Virus record (IMG/VR): IMGVR_UViG_3300047094_002783
Span: 1-58,451 of that record
DNA: 58,451 bases
Strand: one strand, 5' to 3'
Source: a virus
The notes under the pieces are model-generated. The model was not told the origin of the DNA. It was given only the letters and a program-made list of their open reading frames with translations, and ran no database searches. The position numbers and the translations under genes were made by a program. Shown here in pieces: positions 41,503 through 48,278 of the stretch (the stretch's first letter is position 1; every line of letters starts with the position of its first letter).

Positions 41503-41988
41503 GTGGAACTTTCTTCTTACGACAAAAGCCGCACTCGGTTTCACCTGGGCATGAACTCCGGCGGTGGAATCCCCGCCGGCGACCTGTCGCGGCTGGAGGA
41601 GGCCATGGCGCGCATTCCGGATTCCTACTGGTACGAGAAGGTCACTGAGCACCTAGATCGCTGCGATCGCGCTTGGACGCTCTCAGAGGTTTTCGGTGGC
41701 GCCGATGGCCCCAGGCCATCGCGCATTGAGCGCTTCACTGGCGACACCGAACGGGCCATCTTCCAGTCCGATCCAATCAAGGCCGATCAGAACGGACGAG
41801 AAATCTACCTCCGAGAGGTGGACCGCTTGGCCGAAAGTCTCTACGTGTCGAATTATCGCCGCGAAGACGCTCGGCGCCACGCCTTCTGGGCTGCCGGCGC
41901 CGAGTTCGTCAACGCCCTGCCTGGCCCTGCCGACACCTCGGTGGTCGACCGGATCACACATCACATCGGAACCTCCAACTGGCGCTGA
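41503..41988 (+). CDS. Head-tail connector-region protein, 161 aa, GTG start
   Basis: GTG at 41503 gives V(M)ELSSYDKSRTRFHLGMNSG and then IPAGDLSRLEEAMARIPDSY, a pattern I recall from conserved proteins of tailed phages in the connector region. The C-terminal half is helical (YLREVDRLAESLYVSNYRRE; DARRHAFWAAGAEFVNALPG). A GTG at 41494 is an alternative. It is probably a head-to-tail adaptor. Starts two bases before the next gene. Confidence 0.7.
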   Translation: MELSSYDKSRTRFHLGMNSGGGIPAGDLSRLEEAMARIPDSYWYEKVTEHLDRCDRAWTLSEVFGGADGPRPSRIERFTGDTERAIFQSDPIKADQNGREIYLREVDRLAESLYVSNYRREDARRHAFWAAGAEFVNALPGPADTSVVDRITHHIGTSNWR

Positions 41989-41990
41989 CC

Positions 41991-42989
41991 ATGAATCCAT
42001 TCGGAATGTTTCAAGGCTTCGGCCAAATGAACCGCAGCGACTTCAAGAGGCCTTACCGAGACAGGCCCGCGCCGCCGAGTCTTGGTCAGATGAACCGCAG
42101 CGACTTCAGGGCGCCAGTTAGATCTCCTCAGCCTCCAGCACGCCGCCCCGTCGGCGGCGCCGGCAATATCAACCCCTACGGCAACAGCCCAGGCCGCAGC
42201 AACGTCGACCCTTACGGGGTAGGTGGCACACGCAGGGTCTCGCCCCGCCCGGTGGCGCCTCAGCCTCCAGCACGCCGCCCCGTCGGCGGCAACGCTGCAG
42301 CAGATTACCGCGTGCCCGCCGGACAGGCTCCGATGCCAATGGCGCCTCAGCGCGCCCCCGCAAACAGTACCGCTAGCCGAAGCAACGCCGTAATGGCCCC
42401 CCTGGGCGCTTCCCGGAACGGGGCTCTGGTTCAAGCGGCCGGCAACGCCGGGATGCGCTTAGTGGATCCGGCCAGTCTCAGCACGCCCGCCAGCAACGGC
42501 GTGCTGCCGGGTGCCCCTGGGAATACCGGCCGCCGGATGCTTTCAGAACTTGGTGGCGGGCGACCCGTCCCAGTTTCAGCGGCCGACTTTGGCGCTGGCG
42601 GCGGGATTGCCCAGGGGGCCGCCTTCCCTGAGAGCGGCGATCGCTTCAGCGGCTTGCGCCCCGACCTGGCTGCCTGGGCGCGGAGCAATCAAGGTGCTGC
42701 CAGGGGTGCCGACGGGCTGAACATTGTCGATCGCTTTATGGCCAAGCAAGGCGCTGCGCCCCTTGTTACACCGGCGGGCTTGCCGCAAACCATGGCAATT
42801 GATGCTGCCCCTGGGCCTCTATTGACTAATGGGGCCGATACCGGCCTCACCGCCGAGCAGCAAACCCAGGCCGGCGCGGCAGCGGACTTCAACCTCAATG
42901 CCGACCTGATAGATCAGGTCCAACTGATGCGGGAGGCGTACCGCAATAACTCGCGCCCCAACCCTGGCGCTGCCAACCTTCCCTATTGA
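41991..42989 (+). CDS. Hypothetical Pro/Arg/Gly-rich structural protein with internal repeats, 332 aa
   Basis: Residues 1-110 contain two copies of GQMNRSDF[K/R] and two of PQPPARRPVGG, with N-P-Y-G motifs between; this part is surely disordered. The remaining ~220 residues are Ala/Gly-rich with a helix near the C-terminus (LIDQVQLMREAYRNN). No family recognised. It lies between connector and tail genes and may be a linker protein. The repeats are also perfect at DNA level. Confidence 0.6.
   Translation: MNPFGMFQGFGQMNRSDFKRPYRDRPAPPSLGQMNRSDFRAPVRSPQPPARRPVGGAGNINPYGNSPGRSNVDPYGVGGTRRVSPRPVAPQPPARRPVGGNAAADYRVPAGQAPMPMAPQRAPANSTASRSNAVMAPLGASRNGALVQAAGNAGMRLVDPASLSTPASNGVLPGAPGNTGRRMLSELGGGRPVPVSAADFGAGGGIAQGAAFPESGDRFSGLRPDLAAWARSNQGAARGADGLNIVDRFMAKQGAAPLVTPAGLPQTMAIDAAPGPLLTNGADTGLTAEQQTQAGAAADFNLNADLIDQVQLMREAYRNNSRPNPGAANLPY
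42126..42158 (+). repeat. 33-base perfect direct repeat, first copy
   Basis: An exact 33-base unit encoding PQPPARRPVGG, repeated 132 bases downstream in the same gene and in frame. Confidence 0.85.
42258..42290 (+). repeat. 33-base perfect direct repeat, second copy
   Basis: Second exact copy of the 33-base unit at 42126-42158. Recombination between the copies would remove 132 bases in frame. Confidence 0.85.
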
Positions 42990-42998
42990 GATCGACCC

Positions 42999-43532
42999 AT
43001 GTCTTCGAGTTCGACCAACAAACAGCCGCTGCTGATTGATCGCCCCCTATTCAAGATCGTCGGTGTCGGCGAGACTGCAGCCCTCTCGACACCAACCAAC
43101 CTGCGAAGCCTCGTGCCAGCTGGTCTGCGCTTGCTTGTCGACAGCGGCAGCGATGGCTGCATGATCGACAGCATCACGGCGGTTGCCCCGGAGACGGGGA
43201 TCACTGCTGCCCGCCTGATTGTGGTGGCCAGCGAGCAGTCCACGGCTGCAGGCCTGAACAGCTCCAACGCCTGGACGGTGGCTAGCGCTGACTTTTTGTC
43301 ACTTTCATTGGGGCAGCGGACCAACTTGCCGCTGTTGCCTTTGCTGGCTCCGGTGCCCAACCTGGCCTCACCAGCTGCGACCGTGGCAGCCTATCCGTCC
43401 GAGCTGGACAAGAAGAACACCGGGCTGATCCTGCCCCGTGGCTGGTATCTGTACGCAGGGGCCAGCGTGATTCTGCAGTCCAGCTTCGGGCCGTCCCAGG
43501 CAATTGTGGCGGCCCAGGGCGGGTTCTACTGA
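42999..43532 (+). CDS. Structural protein of the tail/connector cluster, 177 aa
   Basis: A beta-rich protein with PLLIDRPLFKIVGVGETAAL near the start, PAGLRLLVDSGSDGCMIDSI, and a C-terminal LPRGWYLYAGASVILQSSFG. Even strands and absence of charged helices fit a virion surface or tail component. I recall similar proteins in cyanophages but cannot name the family. Starts nine bases after the repeat-bearing gene and ends just before the SWIM-motif tail gene. Confidence 0.65.
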   Translation: MSSSSTNKQPLLIDRPLFKIVGVGETAALSTPTNLRSLVPAGLRLLVDSGSDGCMIDSITAVAPETGITAARLIVVASEQSTAAGLNSSNAWTVASADFLSLSLGQRTNLPLLPLLAPVPNLASPAATVAAYPSELDKKNTGLILPRGWYLYAGASVILQSSFGPSQAIVAAQGGFY

Positions 43533-43536
43533 TTCG

Positions 43537-45360
43537 GTGGCCCGAGGCAAGGGGTACGGCGCCAGTTTCGCGTTCCCGCGCCCCCGGGGCGGCGATGACT
43601 TCTCGAAGCCGGTAGCCGGCCGGGCGCGAGGGCTGTACTCCGGCTCGGGCCAGTCTGGCGGCATTCGGGTTCCGACCCTGATCGAGAGCTACGAGAAAGG
43701 CAGCGACTACCGGCGCTGGCAAGCCGGGATGCAGATGTTCTTCGGGGACGGCAAAGGCTGGCTTGATCAGCAACTGGCCTTCTACGCCCGCCTGAAGACC
43801 GGCCCCGGGACCGGGCCCATTCCCTTGGTCACCCAGGTGTTTGCCAGCCTGAACTCAGCCGAGTCAGCCTGGCATGTCACCCAGCGCCCCCGAGGCGCCT
43901 TGATTCTGCCTCAATCGATCAAGCCTGGCAGCTTGACTCTGGACCGGGACGACGTCGACCCCTCCAAGCACCGGCTGATCTACGACGTCAAGGGTGTTCT
44001 GGACCGGGACAAGTTGGCGGTGTGGCGCTCGTTCGTCGGCGATCAGTTTGAGGATTCAGCTGCTGGCTCTCTCTACCCGGAGGACCTGGCCGAAGACCCT
44101 GTCGGTGCGGTGGCGCTGACCCTGATCGAAGTGGACGTTTCGAAGTTCCAGTTGATCTTCGATTTGTCTAGACCCTTTATCCGCCAGATGTCTGGCCCCA
44201 GGAGCTACTGGAGGCGTATTGGCTATAGCCCGCAGGCGCCGGTCTTCTGGCGGGCTGATGCAACCCGGCACCTGTGCAGTTCACACCGCTTCGAGTGCAG
44301 CTGCCCGGACTACCAGGGCCGGCAGATTGCCGATTTAATGAGCACCGGCGGATCGGCACGAGACCGCTTCCCGGTCGCATCTGCCGGGCGCGGCGAGCAG
44401 GCCCCTTGGGAGCAGGAGTCGATTGGCTACAGCAAGAAATGGCGGGACTTGGACCGGCGGGTGGACCGGCGCCGGGAGTGCAAGCACATCCACGCCATGC
44501 GTTGGCAAGCAGGCGTGCCGTTCTACGAGCCCAGCGATTACCCCTCGATGGAGGACAGGCAGTGGGTGGACGAGCGTTCCCTGCTGGATCGAGACTACAC
44601 ATTCAAGGAGCTGGGGCGGGCCCTGGGCCAGCAGCTGATCACCTTCGATCGACTGCTGCTGGCGGTGGCCCCGTCGATCGGCCTTGAGCTGGACCCCACT
44701 GGAGAGCTGCGGGGCGGGGCCCCCACCTTCCGGCCCGTCAATCAGCCGATCCTGTGGACTGATCCGGCCGAGCCGCCCTACTCCTGGTGTCGGCAAAACG
44801 ACTGGTGGAGCCCCAGAGGGACCACGGAAGTGTGGTTGTTCGATCCGCCCTCGGGCGGCTTTGTGCAACAGCTCGATGGAGTCGACATCTTGCAGCTGGT
44901 GCCGGTGCTGGGCATCGGGCCCGACGGACCGGTGCTTCCTGGGCGGCGTGTGGCGCGCCTGGAGATTCGGCTGCTGGGGGCAGGGGCATTGGGAGTTGCC
45001 AGGCCCAAGACCAAACGCCGCTCCCGCGGCACCCTGGCAGGCCGCGGTGGCCTGGGTGGCTCCCGCCTGGTGATGACCATGAATTTGCAGTCGGCCCTGG
45101 TTGGTCGGGGCTCACTGGGGCCCCTGGTACTGTTTGCTGCACCGGTAGCCGACCTCAGCGGCGCCTTGCGAGGCCAGGGGGCGCTCGGGCTTGGTACCTT
45201 GAGCGCAGTGGCCACCCACGGCCTGGAGACGGCGCAAAGGGGCGCAGGCGGGCTGCAGGCGACGCTCAAGTCCGGGCCGCCACGCGATTACTTCGCCAGC
45301 TGGGTCGTGCAGCGCTATGGAACCGAAGAGCTGGGCCTCATAGAGTGGTGGGGGAGCTAA
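43537..45360 (+). CDS. Large tail protein with SWIM-like zinc motif and G-x-G-x-L repeats, 607 aa
   Basis: GTG at 43537 is chosen because it lies four bases after the previous stop. Around residues 247-325 the sequence HRFECSCPDYQG and, further on, ECKHIHAM give the C-x-C...C-x-H ligand set of a SWIM zinc finger. Residues ~475-580 contain LAGRGGLGG, LVGRGSLGPL, LRGQGALGLG and QRGAGGLQAT, the same module seen in the two leftward tail proteins. The N-terminal ~240 residues are mixed alpha/beta. It probably links the tail tube or hub to fibres. Confidence 0.7.
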   Translation: MARGKGYGASFAFPRPRGGDDFSKPVAGRARGLYSGSGQSGGIRVPTLIESYEKGSDYRRWQAGMQMFFGDGKGWLDQQLAFYARLKTGPGTGPIPLVTQVFASLNSAESAWHVTQRPRGALILPQSIKPGSLTLDRDDVDPSKHRLIYDVKGVLDRDKLAVWRSFVGDQFEDSAAGSLYPEDLAEDPVGAVALTLIEVDVSKFQLIFDLSRPFIRQMSGPRSYWRRIGYSPQAPVFWRADATRHLCSSHRFECSCPDYQGRQIADLMSTGGSARDRFPVASAGRGEQAPWEQESIGYSKKWRDLDRRVDRRRECKHIHAMRWQAGVPFYEPSDYPSMEDRQWVDERSLLDRDYTFKELGRALGQQLITFDRLLLAVAPSIGLELDPTGELRGGAPTFRPVNQPILWTDPAEPPYSWCRQNDWWSPRGTTEVWLFDPPSGGFVQQLDGVDILQLVPVLGIGPDGPVLPGRRVARLEIRLLGAGALGVARPKTKRRSRGTLAGRGGLGGSRLVMTMNLQSALVGRGSLGPLVLFAAPVADLSGALRGQGALGLGTLSAVATHGLETAQRGAGGLQATLKSGPPRDYFASWVVQRYGTEELGLIEWWGS

Positions 45361-45366
45361 GGGTTT

Positions 45367-45726
45367 ATGGCCGCACCGAATCTCAGGGAGCCAAGCCTCG
45401 TCACCGGCGAGACGATTGGCTACGCGGTGACAACGACCCTGGCGGATGCGCTGACCAACGCGGCGGCCAGTGGCAAGGTGTTCAAGATCAATGCGGTCTA
45501 CTGCGCCAATGTCGACGGCAGCCTGATCGCGAAGATTGACCTGGTGTGGCGGCGTTCAGGGGTGGACACCCACCTGGCCAAATTGATCTCGGTGCCCGCC
45601 GGCGCGACGCAGGTCCTGGTGGCCCGTGAGGCTTACATCTACCTGAAAGAAGGCGACAGCCTCAGGGCCAAGGCGGACGTGGCTGGCGATCTGGAGCTAA
45701 CGATCAGTTACGAGGACATCAGCTAA
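45367..45726 (+). CDS. Conserved phage tail-accessory beta protein, 119 aa
   Basis: The product (TLADALTNAAASGKVFKINA; VYCANVDGSLIAKIDLVW; LISVPAGATQVLVAREAYIY; LKEGDSLRAKADVAGDLELT) fits a small beta-sandwich family common next to fibre genes in cyanophages and other marine-type phages, ending SYEDIS. It is probably a tail adaptor. Its stop overlaps the next ATG by one base (TAATG). Confidence 0.75.
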   Translation: MAAPNLREPSLVTGETIGYAVTTTLADALTNAAASGKVFKINAVYCANVDGSLIAKIDLVWRRSGVDTHLAKLISVPAGATQVLVAREAYIYLKEGDSLRAKADVAGDLELTISYEDIS

Positions 45727-46496
45727 TGCTGGGTTTCAACGGCGGCTTGATCGGGGTACCGAGAGCGCCGACAGCAGGTGCAGCGACGGGACTGTGGCTG
45801 CCAAACGAGCAGTCGATGGCGAGGAGGGCGGGCCAGTGGCCGGTTGCGAACGACCCGTTCTTGGGCGACGTCACGGCGCTGTTCCTGATGAACGGAGACG
45901 ACGAGAGCACCGCGTTCGTTGACAGTGGCCCGGACGGGAAAGCGGTTACCGTCCTTGGCAACGCTCAACTCAGCACGGCTGCCAGTCAGTTCGGCGGATC
46001 CAGCGCCTTGTTCGACGGCAGTGGTGACGCCCTGCGATGGAGCGGAGAAACATTTGCAGGGGACTTCACGGCAGAGCTGTGGTGGAATGCAGTGAACGCA
46101 CTGGAAGACAGGTGCATGCTGGGTGCCACTTTGGGTACTAGCGGGAACCAGCAGATATTCAGGCTTAACGAAGACTCGCCATCTTCTGGCGGCATCACTG
46201 TTTACGCCAACAGCTACGCTTTCAGCCGCGTAGTACCAAGCCCCGCACTGACTTCTGGCGTATTCAATCATATCGCGCTAACTAGAAATGGTCAAGTGTT
46301 ACGGCTTTTCCTTAATGGACTGCTTGTTGGAACCAATAGTAATTACACGTCTACTTTTTTTATCGACACTATCGGCGCAGGGTATGCTGGCAGTAATAAT
46401 TACTGGAGAGGATACCTCGACTGCGTTAGGTTTACTGCAGCTTGCCGATACACGGCTCCGTTTAGCGTGCCTGCGACCGAGCTTCCCGTTCCCTGA
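45726..46496 (+). CDS. Small fibre with LamG-like lectin domain, 256 aa
   Basis: The N-terminus (MLGFNGGLIGVPRAPTAG, WLPNEQSMARRAGQWP) is an attachment segment I recall from cyanophage fibres. Residues ~50-250 form one LamG/concanavalin-like domain: ALFLMNGDDESTAFVDSGPD, FTAELWWNAVNALEDRCMLG, HIALTRNGQVLRLFLNGLLV, YWRGYLDCVRFTAACRYTAP. It likely binds surface polysaccharide. The LamG domain resembles those of the 1802-aa protein, in a smaller set. Confidence 0.8.
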   Translation: MLGFNGGLIGVPRAPTAGAATGLWLPNEQSMARRAGQWPVANDPFLGDVTALFLMNGDDESTAFVDSGPDGKAVTVLGNAQLSTAASQFGGSSALFDGSGDALRWSGETFAGDFTAELWWNAVNALEDRCMLGATLGTSGNQQIFRLNEDSPSSGGITVYANSYAFSRVVPSPALTSGVFNHIALTRNGQVLRLFLNGLLVGTNSNYTSTFFIDTIGAGYAGSNNYWRGYLDCVRFTAACRYTAPFSVPATELPVP

Positions 46497-46511
46497 GACC
46501 CGCGACAGGCA

Positions 46512-46769
46512 TCAGGCAAACCCCTTGGGCTTGGTAGCCAGGGGCGACCGGGCCGGGCCAGGGCGTAGCTGCCCGGAAACGCGCCCTGGGAAGGTGTTTC
46601 CGAGGACCCGCTGCAAACGCCAGTTGAGGCGCTCTTCATGGAAAGCGCAGAGGGCTCTGAGCATTTCAGCGCGCTCGGCTTCTCCAGTCTCGGGGAAACC
46701 GGTCAAGTCTTGGGCAATCTTGAAATCTCCAATCCGTTCGCTGTCGAGCTGCATGTCAGGTTGTTGCAT
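46512..46769 (-). CDS. Hypothetical small protein, 85 aa
   Basis: Starts MQQPDMQLDSERIGDFKIAQ with ATG at 46769, overlapping the upstream stop by 14 bases; ATG at 46754 would avoid the overlap. A helix (RALCAFHEERLNWRLQRVLG) and a basic tail follow. No family recognised. It is coupled to the dATP/dGTP diphosphohydrolase-type gene. Confidence 0.5.
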   Translation of the reverse strand: MQQPDMQLDSERIGDFKIAQDLTGFPETGEAERAEMLRALCAFHEERLNWRLQRVLGNTFPGRVSGQLRPGPARSPLATKPKGFA

Positions 46770-47331
46770 CGGGCCTGATCGTGTCTTCGATCGTGTATGG
46801 TTTCTGCTCGATGTGCTTATACTTCTCGCGAAGCGCGACCATCTGCTTCTCGACAAACTCGTACGTGCCGCGGCAGTCGACGCTTGGCGGGCGGTCGTCG
46901 TTGAGCTTGCCGGCCGCTTGCGCGTCGAGCAAGATCGCGCAGCAGGCCATGATGTTGCCGAGGTGGTGAGAGCCGTCAACGGGGTCAAGCTCTTCGCCTG
47001 AGATGTAAGCGTCAAGGTGGCGTTTGATCGCCGAAACGTAAGTGCTGCTCCGCACGCCAGCAATTCGCCAGTTCCAGGCTTGATACTTGCACATGCCAGA
47101 GAACTGGGCGAGAGCCCAGTGAGCTGCTGCGATCGGGGAGCACAGCGCGAGCGGGACTTTCCTGTCTCCGATCGCTGTTTTGGGGTTGGTGGGCTTGAGG
47201 TCGTCTTCGGCGGGCGAAGCAGGCTGCCCGCTGAGCGCGGCCTCTTCCTCTTGGTGAATCCGCTCGACGTGGTGTAAAGCTTCGGCGGCGGTCAGCCACG
47301 GCTGCGTAATTCGATCGTTCGAGTAGCTCAA
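46756..47331 (-). CDS. DUF5664 family, dATP/dGTP diphosphohydrolase-like protein
   Basis: The 191-residue product has the core KPTNPKTAIGDRKVPLALCS, AAHWALAQFSGMCKYQAWNW, RIAGVRSSTYVSAIKRHLDA, HHLGNIMACCAILLDAQAAG and NDDRPP, the hallmarks of the DUF5664 family annotated as dATP/dGTP diphosphohydrolase-like. It would cleave dNTPs to dNMPs and pyrophosphate, shaping the nucleotide pool. The start is TTG at 47331 (no suitable ATG); a consensus-like promoter lies just upstream. No PurZ-like gene is present in this window, so a base-substitution system cannot be concluded. Confidence 0.8.
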   Translation of the reverse strand: MSYSNDRITQPWLTAAEALHHVERIHQEEEAALSGQPASPAEDDLKPTNPKTAIGDRKVPLALCSPIAAAHWALAQFSGMCKYQAWNWRIAGVRSSTYVSAIKRHLDAYISGEELDPVDGSHHLGNIMACCAILLDAQAAGKLNDDRPPSVDCRGTYEFVEKQMVALREKYKHIEQKPYTIEDTIRPDATT

Positions 47332-47349
47332 GGTGTCGCAAGCCAGTCC

Positions 47350-47385
47350 CAGTATTATGCAAGGTGTGTCAACCTTGTGTCAATG
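47350..47385 (-). promoter_or_regulatory. Sigma-70-type promoter with operator-like repeats
   Basis: On the minus strand TTGACA (47383-47378) is followed after 18 bases by CATAAT (47359-47354). A second TTGACA lies between, and AAGGT-GTGTCA-ACCTT forms an inverted repeat. The -35 hexamer touches the start codon of the divergent gene, so transcription of both sides could interfere. Confidence 0.6.
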
Positions 47386-47616
47386 GACAACGGAAAACGG
47401 CGCCTGGCATCGGCCGCCATGGTGGTGGCATCGAGGGCCTTCCTGCAGCGGCTGACCGATCCGGCCGAGTCGCGCAACCTGTCGATGGAGCTGAGGATCG
47501 CGGCCCGCACAATGTTGCGCCACTACCCAAGCACCGAGAAGCTGCGCGAGATCGTCGAGAAAGGCATGGGCCTGACCTTGGACCCGCGGCCGGGGGCGGA
47601 TAAATCTTCCCGGTAG
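47383..47616 (+). CDS. Small conserved-type protein, 77 aa
   Basis: MDNGKRRLASAAMVVASRAF opens a helical protein that continues with NLSMELRIAARTMLRHYPST and EKLREIVEKGMGLTL. The R-x-x-L-R-H-Y-P motif followed by a short helix recalls the BPSL0761-like family of small phage/bacterial proteins; function unknown. A GTG at 47377 is an alternative start. Confidence 0.6.
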   Translation: MDNGKRRLASAAMVVASRAFLQRLTDPAESRNLSMELRIAARTMLRHYPSTEKLREIVEKGMGLTLDPRPGADKSSR

Positions 47617-47619
47617 ACT
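47614..47619 (+). promoter_or_regulatory. TAGACT motif
   Basis: TAGACT overlaps the stop of the preceding gene and lies 23 bases before the next ATG. Confidence 0.3.
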
Positions 47620-47642
47620 CGTGAGACGACCGTGATCACGCC

Positions 47643-48227
47643 ATGTTCCCCGCCTTAAAGACGGCCGCGATGAGCGGGGCGCTGGGACTCGCCGGGGCCG
47701 GGGTGGCCGACATGACGGTCAACGACGCAATGGATCGCTCGGCTAGTTCATTGCAGGAGTTGCGGGACTACGCGGCGAGCCTTGACCCTCGGGCGATGCA
47801 AGTCGTACTCGCGACCGTCAACCAGGCACCAGACCCTGTTGCTCGCGAGATGATCATGGACGCTCTCAAGGGCACGCCCGCGGAGCAGATCCTGGCGGGT
47901 ATGCCCGCGGCTCCCAAGGAGTTCAAGGCCGCCGTCAAGCTCGCCTCCCAAGTCAGCGCAGGAGCGCCGGACCTGGCAGCCGCCGCGCTTGGTGTCGGCC
48001 AGAGGATGACCGCCTTCGACGCGGAAGCAGCGGAGCGCGGACAGAGCATTGACCAGGTGGCGCCAGCACTGGAGGCCGGCGCCGGCACCAGTCCCCTGCC
48101 AGCGCTCTTGGGCGGAGCCGGGCTGGGCAGCGGCGGGGCGATCCTGCAGCACCTGCTGAACCGGATGGACGCCAAGGCGAATGAGCCGTCTCCGGCGGTG
48201 GATGCGTTCAAGATGCGGCGGAGTTGA
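47643..48227 (+). CDS. Hypothetical Ala-rich helical protein, 194 aa
   Basis: A helix-rich protein with a weakly hydrophobic N-terminus (MFPALKTAAMSGALGLAGAG) and C-terminal Gly-rich segment (PLPALLGGAGLGSGGAILQH). The middle contains MQVVLATVNQAPDPVAREMI. Composition is like the virion genes at 10-16 kb. No family recognised. It converges on dnaE with a 51-base gap. Confidence 0.6.
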   Translation: MFPALKTAAMSGALGLAGAGVADMTVNDAMDRSASSLQELRDYAASLDPRAMQVVLATVNQAPDPVAREMIMDALKGTPAEQILAGMPAAPKEFKAAVKLASQVSAGAPDLAAAALGVGQRMTAFDAEAAERGQSIDQVAPALEAGAGTSPLPALLGGAGLGSGGAILQHLLNRMDAKANEPSPAVDAFKMRRS

Positions 48228-48278
48228 GCCGCCTGGCACCGGAGAGCAACCGACGCGGCCGCAGGGGCAAGCCCGCCG

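Noticed and set aside
46512-47331. Possible PurZ/2-aminoadenine genome system suggested by the dATP/dGTP diphosphohydrolase-like gene
   Set aside because: No PurZ-like adenylosuccinate synthetase or DatZ-like HD gene is visible in the window; the DUF5664 family is common in phages without that system.
48228-48278. Terminator between the 194-aa gene and dnaE
   Set aside because: GC-rich repeats exist but no good stem followed by T residues could be drawn.
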